From Adenanthera pavonina (lineage: Eukaryota; Streptophyta; Magnoliopsida; Fabales; Fabaceae), in contig JAIVEN010000020.1 in the NCBI GenBank assembly GCA_026686845.1, forward strand, positions 8,273,501-8,337,500: DNA of 64,000 bases, given 5' to 3'. Positions 22,519-34,936 of this stretch are shown here, in pieces. A program made the position numbers and the translations under genes. Position 1 is the stretch's first letter; each line of letters opens with the position of its first letter. The notes below the pieces were generated by a model, which saw only the letters and a program-made list of their open reading frames with translations, ran no database searches and was not told where the DNA came from.

Positions 22519-25500
22519 ATGGCAAAAGGTATTTAGTTTTTTATTGCCTAAATTATTTGTAGGAAATTTTTGTGTATTGATTTATTTGAAATATATGGAT
22601 TAAGTCTTAAAAATCTCTATATCTCAATCAATCACATTCTCCTCCCAAAGGCGAGTGCCTAGAATATATAAATCTCATTCCTTTGTCTGCGCGCGTGGTA
22701 TTGATATAATAATTGGTGACTACAGTGACAAATGAGCAAGTAGATTTTGACGAGGCAGATTTTAACAAAGCAATATGTGATGACAACTGGCCTGCAACAA
22801 AAGCATTCATTGATAAACATCCTGGGGCTTTGAGTGCATCACTTAATTCAGATGGCCAAACAGCTCTTCATCTGGCTGCAATGTTTGGGCACGTAGGCAT
22901 GGTAGAAGAGTTGGTGAGATTAGTCCCACCAGAATACCTCGAAATGGAAGATTCAAATGGCTATACTCCACTTGCAATTGCTGCATCATTTAGTGGAGTC
23001 ATCCGAATTGCAGAATGCATGATCAATAAAAACAACAATATACTTGGCATTTTAGGTTCAACATTGAAAAAGATTCCGGTTACAATTGCTTTTACTTATA
23101 GTCAAAAAGAAATGGGACGTTATCTCTATTCTATCACGCCATTGGAAGTCCTCCTCGAACCAGCTGGAAATGGTGCCCCCAAAGCATATAGCCTTATCTT
23201 AACATGTTTACAAAGAGGATATCTCGGTAATATATATATATATATATATATAGCTTATATAGCTTGTTCAAGAAGAATTCATTTCACACAATTTCAGTCG
23301 ATATATAATTTCTTTTCTTTCACTCTTTTTCTCTCTCTTTGTTTATGTTATTTTGCTGATTTGTTTTGATATTCTATCTCGTGCTATATAAATAGATATT
23401 GTTTGGGATTTGCTTCAACGACACCAAGAACTGTTTCTTGCACAAGATGATGAGGAGCATTCAGTAATTGCAAATGTTGCATTCTATCTTCCTCGAATTA
23501 CCCGAAGAAATCAACTTGTGTTCTGGAAGCGATGGATATATCATTGTTAGTACATTTTACTACTTTAACTATCTTCTTTATTCATTCATTCATTTCATTT
23601 ATCCTTTGGGCAGTTGCATGCTAAAGAAATTGATATAGAGAGTGTGCAACTTAAATAAGCACAATTAAATAGGAAGAACGATCACAAAACAATTTTGGAT
23701 AACTGAATAAGTTCACACAGTCTTCATTTTCTTTTTTGATTAATTCATATTTCATTATTTTGTAATTATTTATTTTTTAATGAAGCTCACATTTCTACAT
23801 TTATTTGATCTCTTCTTTCTGGGTGCAAGATATAAGAATACCATCAACAACATTCACCAATCATCTTCATGTGGACATTCAACAAGAAGGCAAGGGTGAA
23901 AAGATTCAAGGTTAGACTATAAAGTGTAAGAGGGAATTGAGAGATTATATAACAAACTGAATTGTGGTACAATGTTTTCCTTCAGTTAATTAGAAGATGA
24001 AACAAATAATATACTAAAATCGAGTATACCCGATTACAACATTAATAAATAACATAAAAAACAAAATTATTTATCATTTATTTAGTATTTATTAATTAAT
24101 ATGAAAATGACATCAATATACAACTAAATGATCCCACAATAATATTCATTTATTATTTATGGAGGTATATTTTTCAAATGCATGGATACTGTCTTTCTTT
24201 TTTGTGTTAAAAAAAATAAACATTGCCTTATCATACATAAGGCACGTTATATTTGCTCTAGTTGGATTCAAAATTTCTTTATACCTGGCTATTGGGTATT
24301 AGAAAAGTCCCAACCTTAATTTTTACAGCGTTCTCTCTTTCTCACTCTCTCATGTATAGAATTAATTCTTTTGAAACCTTAGTTTAATGAGCTTCCATTG
24401 CAACAGAGCTAGGTCTAATACAGAGGTTCATCTCCTTCACCTATAATTTGCTAGGTATGTCTACAAACTATTTCTTGCACAACTAGTTGGACATTTATAA
24501 TATTTCAGCGCTGTTAATTAAATTTCACTGGCATAAAATTACGTGAGTTACCAATTATCCAGGAATTAGGGGAATACATAAGATGAAGTTGCAAGATGTA
24601 CAAGCAGCCGGAATTCTAAGCCTAATTCCAAAGAATGTAATACTTCTAGATAGAACAAAAAAGATTATAGTTACAAAAGCACTCAATTCTGCCGCCATGA
24701 ATGGGAATGTTGAGTTTGTGTTACAAGTATCAAAAGCAAACCGAGAACTATTTGAGTTCTACACTTTCGTGAATGCTGTTGAATTTCGTCAAGCTGAGGT
24801 TTTCAAACTCCTCCACGGATTTCGCTTTAAGAAAGTATTAGCTGAAAGGTCATATAAATCTGGAAATAACTTGCTTCATATGGCAGCTATGTTGGCTCCT
24901 TCGTCCCATCTTAACAGCATCTCTGGTGCAGCATTACAAATGCAAAGTGAAATGCAATGGTTTGCGGTAAGGAAAAAAAAAAGAAAGAAAAAATGTTAAT
25001 GCTCTTGAATTTTTTTATATGAAATTCTTACACATTAGTAGACACTAATCATTAATCAAAATTTAAAGATTCTCAAAAGTAACAATTTTATCTCCCAGAT
25101 TGTGTTACAATAGAGATATTTTGAAATTTTAATTTGTTATTTATTCATTTTTTAAATATAGGCTGTGGAGAATTTGCATCCTACGAATTTACTGTATGAA
25201 AATGATGATAACAAGAAACCTCTAGACTTGTTCAAAGAAAGCCATAAACAATTGAGGATTGAAGGAGAGAAATGGATGAAAGATACAGCTTCTTCTTGTT
25301 CAGTGGTTGGTGCTCTCATTGTCACCATCATGTTTGCTTCAGCTTTTACTGTTCCAGGGGGAAACGATCAAATTTCAGGGTACCCAATATTTTCAAAAGA
25401 AAGCTTATTTATATTCTTCATAATCTCAGATGCTTTGTCATTATTTTCTTCTACCACCTCTGTGCTCACATTTCTAGGAATGCTTACTTCACGTTATGCA

Positions 25501-25773
25501 GAAGAAGATTTCCTCTACTCATTACCTAGAAAGTTGATTATAGGTCTTTCTGCACTTTTTCTCTCCATTGCAACTATGATGATGACCTTTTCTGCAACCA
25601 TTATTATGATGCTACAACACAGATCACAATTAAAGGCTTTTCTTCCCGTTATTATGCTTGCTAGTGTTCCAATAACCCTTTTTGTGTTGTTACAATTCCC
25701 TCTTCTTGTTCAAATAATTTACTCTACTTATGGTCCGGGCATCTTCAACAAAAAGGTAGAGAAATGGCCATGA
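22519..25773 (+). CDS. Ankyrin-repeat protein with C-terminal PGG membrane domain (ACD6/ITN1-like family)
   Basis: My seven-exon model is 22519-22528, 22726-23226, 23396-23545, 23830-23910, 24407-24454, 24563-24966 and 25162-25773. All introns are GT..AG, all phases agree, and the product is 601 residues ending at TGA 25773. The N-terminal part has ankyrin repeats (DGQTALHLAAMFGHVGMVEE and NGYTPLAIAASFSGV); more divergent repeats follow in exon 6 (ALNSAAMNGNVEFV, NNLLHMAA). The last exon encodes the PGG domain: WMKDTASSCSVVGALIVTIM, then VPGG, then four hydrophobic spans. Family members sit in the plasma membrane or ER and act in stress, salicylic acid or defence signalling; the substrate-level role of this copy is unknown. 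The first coding exon is only 10 bp (ATGGCAAAAG). Without it the main exon has no usable in-frame ATG, only TTG at 22,713 after a stop, so the start is the least certain part. No internal lesion is seen. Confidence 0.85.
23231..23252. repeat. (TA)n microsatellite in intron 2 of the ankyrin gene
   Basis: A pure TA run starting five bases after the exon 2 donor at 23,227. Confidence 0.95.
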
Positions 25774-26035
25774 AATGTACTGCATGTGATTCATATCTTT
25801 TTCTTTTGGTAATGTGAAAGAAGCTTCTCGCAAGTCATATGTAGATGTAAGTCTTGGATATTCGTATAAGAAGTTGGATATTTTTGTTTGAATAACTACA
25901 ACTTATTTGCTCACTACTTCAAGAAAGGAGGTGGTATATAGTTGGGACAACATGCATTGATATGATCTTGGGGAGAGAGGGGATATGGTAGAGAGATAAA
26001 GATAAGAGACCGTAGAAGAAAGAGTAGAAGAATTT

Positions 26036-26057
26036 GAGAGAGAGAGAGAGAGAGAGA
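26036..26057. repeat. (GA)n microsatellite
   Basis: Uninterrupted GA dinucleotides inside a longer purine-rich tract. Confidence 0.95.
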
Positions 26058-27652
26058 AGGAGAAAAAAAAGAGTTTATGGGAGAAAGATATAGAACAAGA
26101 GTGGGAAAAGACAAAAAGAAAGGAGAGAGAAGCAGAAATACAGCAAATAGAAGAGTTAAAGAACTCAAAATACAAAATATTATTCAACTCATCTCTACTG
26201 AATAAGCATTACATAAAAACCTTTAAATAAACAAAATATGAAAAACCTAATTCTAAAGCAATTAAGAATATTTGATACTCAAATAATTTTATTAAATCTA
26301 GGAAATCTAAAAAATATATCTAATTATAAAAAAAACTCTAAAAATAAAAAACAAAAATTTAAATAAAATAATAAAATTGATATTCTAATTCTAATTCTAA
26401 TACTATTAGATAATCTCTTTAATTTAAATCTAAGAAATCTCTCCAAGAATATCTAATAAATTTTATTTTTTTTCTAATTTAAATCTAATTAATGATTTTA
26501 ACTCCAAACACAGATTAGAAACCAACAAAAATAAATAAATAAAATTATCTAATAAAAAGAATTTAAAAATTCATTGTAAGAAAACTTGTTAATATCACTT
26601 AAGAATCTTTTGAACGTCTTTTTGATCTCGATCATTCCCTCTTTTTTTTAAAAGATTCGTCCTCAAATGGTTGACTTAAAAGATTTGTAAACATTTTTTT
26701 TATCTCCATCATGCATGCATCCATGAAATCTAAATTTAGTTTCTTTTTATAAGTGGGTAACTCCTAAAACTTTCCAAATACTGAATACTGAAAAAGAAAT
26801 GAAATTTCATCATTAAATTTATTAGCTGCAATGAAATTCCTAAATTGTCACTATATAAATTGTGAGAATTAGAGCATTATAGAGGTAACAAGGTAAAAAG
26901 ACAAGCTAGTATATGAAACATTTTAGAATCAAAAAGTAGACTTCATAACAATCAACATATTATACTCACTCAACCATAAATCTTAAATCTCGTATGACGA
27001 CGTAAAAGAGTCGCATAGCTGATCAAAGTACATAAGAACAAGCGACACTGCAAGCATTGCAACAACTTCGTACCGAAGTTGCCTTTTATTCAAATGGAGT
27101 TCAGGATTTGAACCTCTCAATTCTGAGGAACTGAAATTGTTGATTTGATTAACAAGGTTACATATGAGGTTAACCATCTCGAACATTGTACCTTTTTTTC
27201 TTTCAAATTAACACCTCAAGATCATACACTGCACCATAAGTGGCTTTCTAGGGCATATAGATGTTGGCAGTTATGTAAGCAAATTTTAAGAAAAATGAGA
27301 GGAAAATGCAGGTAAGGACTCCTTTGCAGTTATTAAAAGAAATAAAAAGAAAAGTTGAGATTTCTCACTGTTGTTCTAAAAATAACCGCAACAAAGGAAA
27401 CACAAACAAAAATCCAATTCCCAAAAGAAACAAACCTTCCTTTGTAGTTGTTTAGATAATCACAAAGGGAAGACCTACCTTTATTTTAATCTTTATTTCA
27501 GAAAAAGTACAAGCTACAGATTAGTATCTGTAACCATTGATAAAAAGAGATCCAACGATCCCTTTCTTACCCTTTTTTTTCAATGCTTTAACCAATCATC
27601 CTCCCTCTCATATCTATTTAATATCATTTTTTTATTCTCACTTTCCAAAAAC

Positions 27653-27672
27653 CTCTCTCTCTCTCTCTCTCT
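27653..27672. repeat. (CT)10 microsatellite
   Basis: CT dinucleotide run in a pyrimidine-rich stretch that resembles plant 5' leader composition, but no gene start follows that I can support. Confidence 0.95.
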
Positions 27673-28072
27673 TTCTCTGTCCCCCTCATCACTTTTTTTA
27701 TCTCTATCCACAGTGGTTTCTGCAGAAATATCTTTTTCCTTCAATTTCCCCTCTCCCTCGCCTGTCTGCACAGCAACAAGGTAGCACCGACGAGATTTGT
27801 GTGAAGGCTAGATTTGTTTGCCACACCATGCCCTCCGTTGTTAATAGTAGTGACCTGCACAGATGAGCTCGTTTTGTGGATTCGATTTTGATATAGATCT
27901 AGATCCTAAGATGGCAAGGTAGCAATGGCAAGATTTGGGTGAAGGTGAGATATGGGTCTTCAACATCAAAATCCTTCACACCACTAGACCTACTTCACCA
28001 TTTATCTTCATGAGCCATCGCTATCCATCCATGGAGAAGCCATACTCAGCACCAATGGCATAACAAAACTAT

Positions 28073-28260
28073 CACTACTACAAAAAGCATTTTTTAAGTC
28101 GACTATTTTAGCTCATTTCCATTAGGTTGTATAGGAAACCTAAATTTGACCAATGTAAAAATATGCAATTCTAGGTTGATTGTATAACCAATGCAGAAAA
28201 TCATTTTCTATGTCAGTTAAATCTACAACCGACGTGGAAATTGCTCCTTTTTTAAAAAAA
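28073..28260 (+). mobile_element. CACTA-type transposon end (fragment)
   Basis: CACTACTACAAAAAGC at 28,073 is a typical plant CACTA terminal sequence. It is followed by short subterminal motifs such as ACCGACGTGGAAA and AGTCGACT of the kind found near CACTA ends. The opposite terminus is not visible nearby, so this is a fragment or the far end is too decayed. The right boundary is a guess at the poly-A run. Confidence 0.45.
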
Positions 28261-29239
28261 AAAACAAAAAATTCATTACTACATATATGGATTTTGGGAA
28301 CATTTCTTTTCGGGATTCAGAAGCGTTTTCAAAACGTTACCATTTCCTATTATTTGGAAATGCTTCTTTCAGGAAACGCTGGAAAGCTCTCCTTGTTTTT
28401 CTACTTTTAATAAAAAAATAATTCCTTTTTTAGCCGGGATGTCACCAAAAAAAGGAAATGATATATACAACTAATGGAGAACAATAAAGCATTCTTCGAA
28501 AGAAATCATGCTAAGCATCATTCTTGACCATCATTTCTGGTGGCACCATCAAAGTGAAATATGAAGATGAAAATATTGATGCAAGATGCATCAATTTGTT
28601 GATGAATATTCAACCCAAATTCATGAGAGCTTTGCAACTAGATGTTTTGAAGCAATCATGCTAAGCATAAAATAATGTACAAATAAGAGGAAATTTTGGT
28701 TCATCATTTGATTACCTTGACCAAACTTCAGGCATATCTGCTTTTGGTGTATTTATCTTGTGTTTTCTTGGATCCTAGTGCAGAAAAGAACATTAACATC
28801 AGTAGGCTTGTAAAAAGTCTACTCTGTACTATAAAACCAAGTCATCTCATGCAACAACATAGTTCACGATTGGCAAAAAAAAAAAAAAAAAACATCATGG
28901 TTCACGAGTATCTCCGTAGGTTTAATGGCAATTTTAGAGAAAAAGAAACCCACCTCAAATTCATGATGAGTTACCTGCACATTGACTTTATATTATAAGC
29001 CATTTACCTACTATCATAAATTTAATAATAGCACCACAATACTTTCCATATTCTAACTTATTGCAGCAATGTAAGGGTATCTTTTTGTATTTAAAGTTCA
29101 CAGGGAACGCTTAGGGAAGAATGTCAATTTTGACTTCCTTATTTCCCCTTGTTTCTATACTTTTTGTTGTTTAATCCAAGTAAAAGAAACACGTCACAGA
29201 AACAGAATATAACTGAAGATAAAAAGTGTAGTAAGTTAC
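28261..29239. other. Gene-free stretch
   Basis: No convincing gene. It may hold more downstream exons of the minus-strand gene described next, since that model has no stop codon, but none can be placed with confidence. Confidence 0.5.
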
Positions 29240-31104
29240 CTCCGACATTATCGCAACAGATGTAGGATCATGACCATGCCAAACATAGTCTCTCACTTTT
29301 ATTCCTTCTGCAGTAGCACCTACCTGGACAACTTTTATGGCAACAAGAAGAGGGGTACGTGAGAACATATGAACTTTTACTTTAAATTCACCAAAATATG
29401 AAAATATTACTCAAGCCTCAATATCAAAATTTTCTTTTATTTCAGTTCCTTATAAGATCAAAACAAACAGAGGATAGATCATTCCCTCAACTCAGTATCA
29501 ATCAACAAGGTCTATTCTATAGCTAAAATAATCAAGAGCAAGGTGAGAGTTTAGCTCATACCAATGAAAGAGCTTCTAGAGAATCTTAGAACACTTAACA
29601 AACCAGAATTTTGACATTAAAAAATGGCCATGTGGAGCATTTTTTTCAAGCTCAAACAGTACGTATGCATGTGCAACAACACCCAAACCTTGCAGCATGT
29701 CAACTTTCCACACAAAAATCATGGGCATATGGAGTACTAATTTTTTTCAAAGCAGAATTGCAATAAGTGCCGCAAATAATATAACAGTTTCAAGATCAAC
29801 AGCCCATAGTTGCCTAAGAATTGCACTCAACCACAAGGACTAAATGGTTCAATTTATACATTAAGATTCAAGAACACGGATCTATGTGTATATATGGTAC
29901 AATTTCCCCTCACAAGGACTAAATTGTACTCAATCACTTTATATGTCTCCCCCTAATCAACCAAAAGTTGCAAAACAAATCTGCATACAATTTCATTTGA
30001 ATTCAAGCACAGGCATACAAGTTAATCGACCAAAAGTTCATCAGTGAGGAATTTTATTAACCACAAGCAGAGCAGGATAATGAAAACAAATGAAGGGAGG
30101 TGAGATACATTATAGTAAAGGCAAAAATCACTTCCTCAATCCTCAATCTGCCATAAAGATTCCTTAACAAACCTGGCGCTTGCAACAAAATATGGTAGCC
30201 TGTGCCAAAATTCCGTAGCGGAAATGATGGTAAATATAGTATGATTCAGATTCAGTTGAACTATACCTTAAAAATTAAAGCAACACACACGCACACACAA
30301 AAAAAGTAGTCCAGCAGCTGGAGAAATTTAAGAATAGGCCACAAGAGGAGAATGAGTAGTTTGCCCTATTTTTAAAGTTGTAGTGAATCTAAATAACAAC
30401 GAGCTTAACAAACCTGTGCAAAGACAAAAGGTCCTAACTCAGCTTGAATTATAGCATATATTCCAGCTATTAATGCATATTACCTCCCAATGATATAAAA
30501 GTAACTGAACCAACGAGAGACAGTGATCTGCATAGCCTGAAAAAGATATGCTGATGAAGCAAGTGTTTAAAAGCTTTGAGAGTTTTACTATTTATTTATC
30601 AGTGGTTCTTTTTGTTATATGTCTTGGACTATTCTTAAAGATACAAAATCTTAAGGTACATACTGAAGATAAATGAAGGTCTTAGAAATAGGGAAATATG
30701 CATCCTACATCATGTGAAGAAAAGAAAACATCAACTTAGTGTTAAAAGTCCACGTCAACTTGATACACAAGCTTGAAGGCCGTAACAACTAATGATACTA
30801 CAGTTTGCTATATGATTCAATCATATTTGGCAACCTGACACCTAAGGCAAAGATTTAAGATAGCTTCAAAGAAATATTAACAAACCTTTTAATTGTCACC
30901 TCCATCATTCTGAAAGACCCACCTCTAAAACCAAAAAAGAAAAAATGAAGGGTTTTCTTAAACTAGTAGTGGGGCAAACAACCAACTTTTCAAAGTTTTT
31001 TAATTCCACAGTAAACTATCAAAAAAGGAATCAAGTTTGGTAAGTAAAACTAAAGTCAGAGTATTTACCTTTGTTTCTCCCCAGATACTCCACTTTCAGT
31101 CTAT
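29240..31104 (-). CDS. Unrecognised minus-strand gene, five internal exons, membrane-protein-like
   Basis: Five candidate exons on the minus strand join without phase conflict: 31069-31104, 30886-30922, 30484-30536, 30414-30466 and 29240-29323. Each has AG upstream and GT downstream; phases run 1, 1, 2, 1, 0, 0. The joined 88-codon frame has no stop. It reads as a basic segment (DRLKVEYLGRNK, MMEVTIKR), a hydrophobic segment (SLSLVGSVTFISLG, GIYAIIQAELGPFVFAQ) and a polar segment with GIKVRDYVWHGHDPTSVAIM. Start and end exons are not identified. I do not recognise the family. Introns 30,467-30,483 would be only 17 bp, too short for normal splicing, so exons three and four may instead be one exon carrying a lesion; that is the weak point of the model. 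Confidence 0.4.
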
Positions 31105-32432
31105 CTGATAATAGATCATGGAATAGAAAGGAAAAATAAAAATCAGCACACTCAAAAAAAAAAAAAATCTTGCATCATTTTAATGTGCATTACAAGCCCA
31201 AAACTGGAGCCTCGAATGAAAAGATATACAAATCCTAGTGCAAAATACACTGTTCACATGAGTTGTTAATAGTAAATTGTAAATTTAAATCACAATATTT
31301 ATGACTTATAAATATTAAACAGTATGGATTGGATAAGAATTTATAGATATATAAGTATAAGTACAAATAGAGGTAAGTGAAAATTATTCATGGTCAGAGC
31401 ATTTGTAGTTTGTTGACTGTATTAGGGATCATGTGAGGTAGGAGCAGTGTTAGTACCCAACCCAAAAATGTTTGCTTTTATTCTCTTTTTTCTCTCTTGA
31501 AAAGAATCTCAAAGACATAATGGCAATGGGCACATTCAAAAGCTGATACTGCTAAAAATAGTATAACAGCAGAGGAAGCCACCTAAAATGGGCTCCATGA
31601 GCATTCATTATGATTCATTTTGAACCAAGAGACATCATTTCGACTAGTGAATGTCCATTAAAAATCAAAAGTAGCATAACATACAAATTAAGGAATCCAA
31701 GGAAAAAAGCTTGATCTTGTAATATGCATGTACTCTATGGACTATGGCTCCAACCCTTGAATGACTCAAACAAATAGCTTAAATTATTATATCAAGCATA
31801 AATAATACGTGTTATATATAATCTCTATTTCTAATACAATCATGCAGTACATGAACTGTGCTGGGTCATTAATTAAAGACCATTAAAAGGGCAAAGTGGG
31901 TGATATTCTGCATCATCCACATGCTTTCTTAGCAGGAAAGGCTTTCCTCTTCTTAACACATTGTGATGGTTCGTTTTGAAAGGACAGCAATGTATTTCTC
32001 ACTCAAAATTGTCTATTTTTCCCTCCCTCCTCCCACGTGCCATTGATCAGTATATAACACTGAAAAGCTAGTTTTACCGGTTTTCCCAAAATTGGCTACT
32101 ATCCAATTCATTTCTGGTTCTATTCAACGAAATTGCTTCACTGCGCTGCATGGTTTGATGAAGAAAGAGAGCCCAAACGTGTGCAAGCTTTAAAATATGT
32201 TGAATAAGATTGATTGAATATCACATGATAGAAAAGAAGTAATGCCTGTTATTTCAATTGCTAAATATAAAAGTGCAATATTTTTCTTTTTCTTTTTAGT
32301 TTTGTGATGACAGAATCGAAGTGTGTGATCATAAAATGTCAACATAGTAGTATGTACATGGATAGCTGCCTAGACAACTGATGACGAAATCTAGATCAAT
32401 AAATTAAGTTTACTATTTATATCATTCACCAC
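31105..32432. other. Gene-free stretch between minus-strand gene pieces
   Basis: AT-rich. I looked here for the missing C-terminal exons of the ATP10-like gene and for 5' exons of the gene at 29,240-31,104 and found neither. No repeat boundary is visible. Confidence 0.5.
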
Positions 32433-33943
32433 CTGGGAGTTTGCTTCAAATGAAAGACAAACTAAAGATGCCTCGGGGAACCAATGCTTTGTCAGCATTA
32501 ACTACATTTTCACATTGACGGATGCGAAGCTTTGTTGTCTTACCATCTTTGTCAATGACTTCAAAATCAGGAAATTTCACAGCTACCATGGCAGGAATGA
32601 TCACCTTTTTTGCTGTGGCAATTTGCAAGAATATCACCGATAGATCTCTTATGAATCCAAATATGTAACTACAGTAGAAAGTAAGTAATGACTTGGTTTT
32701 TAGCTAATAAAATCTCCATATAAATCAAATTGAAGCAATCTACCAATTTGAGGTTCAATTAGCAGAAAATTCAAACATGAAGGCAGCTTTTCCTGGCTAA
32801 ATTTAGCACACAATTCTAACAGTGGTTAGATAATTTGAAGATTAAAAAGGAGTTTGGAGCATTTATTTTAGTTTATAATGAAGGATATCTATATTTCAGG
32901 AGATTCATTCTACCTTATCACAATCTATGGACAAAATTTAAGATATTCAATCGAGAATTCCGAGTCATTAACAAGCAGAGCATAATTTTGAAGAAGGCTA
33001 AAATAATCCAATTATATATTTATACCACTGCAAAAATTTAATAAACCAATACGTTGCCACCATGTTTGTCGAGCTCAGCCATATCAGCAAAGAACCCCCT
33101 ACTCATCTCATCTTTCCTGCCCAAAATCGCAACATCATTGACTACACTTCAATAAAAGATCACTGTGAAGATTCCTTCAATTGCCGCAAAGAAAAAACTG
33201 AACTTACAGTCGAGCACGCTCCCTGTCGATTGCTGCCTTGTTTCCCAACTACAATCAAGTATAATTTTGACAGACTCGAGTTTAGTAAATATGCACTGAA
33301 ATGTAATTATTTGTGGAAAATTAGTACCACAGAAATTCGTCTTAAAAAATCGTATGTTTCCTGAATTTTCTTGAGCAACAATCAAAGAGTTAAAAATCAA
33401 GACCAAAAAAAGTTACCTCGTAGATATCAAGAAAACGATTAGAAGCCATCGTAGCCAAATGCCGTCAAGGAAGTAGGTGGAGCATGTCCTGATGCCTCAT
33501 GGGTTGGAAGACAACCATCGAAGCTCTGATACACAAAGATTGGGATATGAATCGCCTCATCTTCGATCCCAACATCTTGGTTCGATGTGGTTGGATCTTT
33601 GGGGGTCGTCTTCTCTTCACTGCATGTTTTTCCTATTCAGGCACAAATTTAACAAAATCACATGAAAGGAGCCATGTGTGACTGATTAAAAAATTGGGCC
33701 AAGACTCCAAACCAGGATGACTTCCTTGTAACTACGGAGAACAGGACGTCTCATAAGAGTCTCAGACCCAAAAATATTCAGCCTCTGTTCTCGATAGGGT
33801 TCATGAAGAAAGAACAAATACCTGAGCTGAGTGACAAATCTTGAATCACGAACCAACCAGGTTGAGGATAGTGATTGGAGACTGGAGTTCGAGGACGGCG
33901 ACTGAAGGAAACACAAACTGACGAACCATCGATAGCAACCCAT
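32433..33943 (-). pseudogene. ATP10-like mitochondrial ATP-synthase assembly factor, decayed and 3'-truncated
   Basis: Minus-strand exons are 33822-33943, 33417-33619, 33208-33248, 33053-33116 and 32433-32622, with matching phases. Exon 1 starts MGCYRWFVSLCFLQSPSS and is rich in Ser/Arg/hydrophobic residues, like a mitochondrial presequence. The following exons carry blocks typical of plant ATP10 homologues: RFLDIYE, NKAAIDRERARLKDEM, RGFFADM, KHGGN, KKVIIPAMVAVKFPDFEV, NADKALVP and SLVCLSF. ATP10 proteins act in the mitochondrial inner membrane in assembly of the Fo sector. Lesions: an apparent 1-bp shift near 33,438-33,445; AA instead of AG at the last acceptor (32,623-32,624); and a 1-bp shift in the four-base G run at 32,475-32,478. 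The C-terminal half was not found. The identification is from remembered family motifs; single-base shifts could be assembly errors, the acceptor change and missing half less so. Confidence 0.65.
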
Positions 33944-34517
33944 GATTGATTCAGCAATACAGGTTGATGGTGACTGGGTAATGGATGGTGGAGGGCGTTA
34001 GTGAGGTTACACTAACGGATCTACAACTGGGAGGCCAAGAACGAGGTATGGTGTCATCAAGCTTGAGCTAGTGGTTGTGGGTGTGGATCGAAGCGTAACG
34101 AGGAGGCTGAAGAGCAACGGAGACGGAGGGCAGCTTCGGACGGGGAGCGGATCCACCACGTACGCTTCTTATTTAATTAATATTTTCTTTAATTTTTGCC
34201 ACGCCTCACTTTGCTTCTACCGACCTCTTCTCTTTTATTTTTTATCTTTTATACTAATAAATATATTTGTTCAGGTAGCTGAAAAATATTAATACTTAAA
34301 ACATTCATTAATTATAAAATAAAATATTATTAGGAAAGAAGTAAAAATAAATTAATTTTTATTTAATTATTTAGTATCAATATTACAATAGATTCAAGTA
34401 GTATTGTTAAGATTAATTGAGTATCTCTTCTAATATGATTTTTTTATCTATAATATTTAAACTCTTGACTTTATTTAAGGAAAATCAAGTTTTTTTTATT
34501 TAATCCAACCACATTGA
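33944..34517. other. Region upstream of the ATP10-like gene
   Basis: Holds the presumed 5' flank of the minus-strand gene up to about 34,170 (less AT-rich), then AT-rich DNA. No other gene is seen. Confidence 0.5.
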
Positions 34518-34692
34518 TACTTATTCTAGAATTAAATATAAAATTTTTTTGATAAAGCTGTATTAGTAAAAAATATAAAAAAAAAATGTATACATAGTGT
34601 AATAAATAAAATATTTCAATAATATTCCTTATTAGTTTAAAGAAAATTATATCTCTCTAAAAAAATTTTTATATTTAAGGCCAGATGAAGTA
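34518..34692 (-). mobile_element. MITE (Stowaway-like), complete
   Basis: 175 bp with terminal inverted repeats: TACTTATTCTAGAATTAAAT on one side and TACTTCATCTGGCCTTAAAT on the other strand, both continuing into ATAAAA and a T run. TA at the ends fits Tc1/mariner-derived MITEs. Its right-hand sequence read in reverse matches the element at 34,807. Confidence 0.65.
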
Positions 34693-34806
34693 TTAAAATA
34701 GTTGAATTAAGTGAAAAAAAAATTAATTTCCTTATGGATGGAAAAAATATTTATTGTCCACTTTATTGGGAAATCAAGTTCCTTTTGGTTAACCCAATTA
34801 CTTTTA

Positions 34807-34936
34807 TACTCCATTCAGTCTCAAATATAAAAATTTTTTATAAAGTTATAACTTTCTTCAAATTAATGAAGAATATTATTAAAATATCACATTTATTACA
34901 CTAGATGTATACATTTTTTTATATTTTTTATAGTGA
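34807..34936 (+). mobile_element. Second copy of the same MITE family, truncated
   Basis: Starts TACTCCATTCAGTCTCAAAT and runs in parallel to the reverse complement of 34,518-34,692, including ATTACACTA..TGTATACAT. It loses similarity near TTTTTTATAGTG, so the far end is missing. Confidence 0.6.

Larger units (their letters stand above)
25774..28072. other. Intergenic region downstream of the ankyrin gene
   Basis: I see no gene. It contains a GA-rich block around 25,960-26,160 with a (GA)n run at 26,036-26,057, very AT-rich low-complexity DNA with CTAATT-type repeats at 26,190-26,560, and a pyrimidine-rich stretch with (CT)10 at 27,653-27,672. Open frames over the GA and CT runs are compositional. 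Confidence 0.6.

Noticed and set aside
33499..33681. Plus-strand frame of 60 codons
   Set aside because: It overlaps exon 2 of the minus-strand ATP10-like gene, whose phase joins exon 1 correctly; the plus frame has no support.
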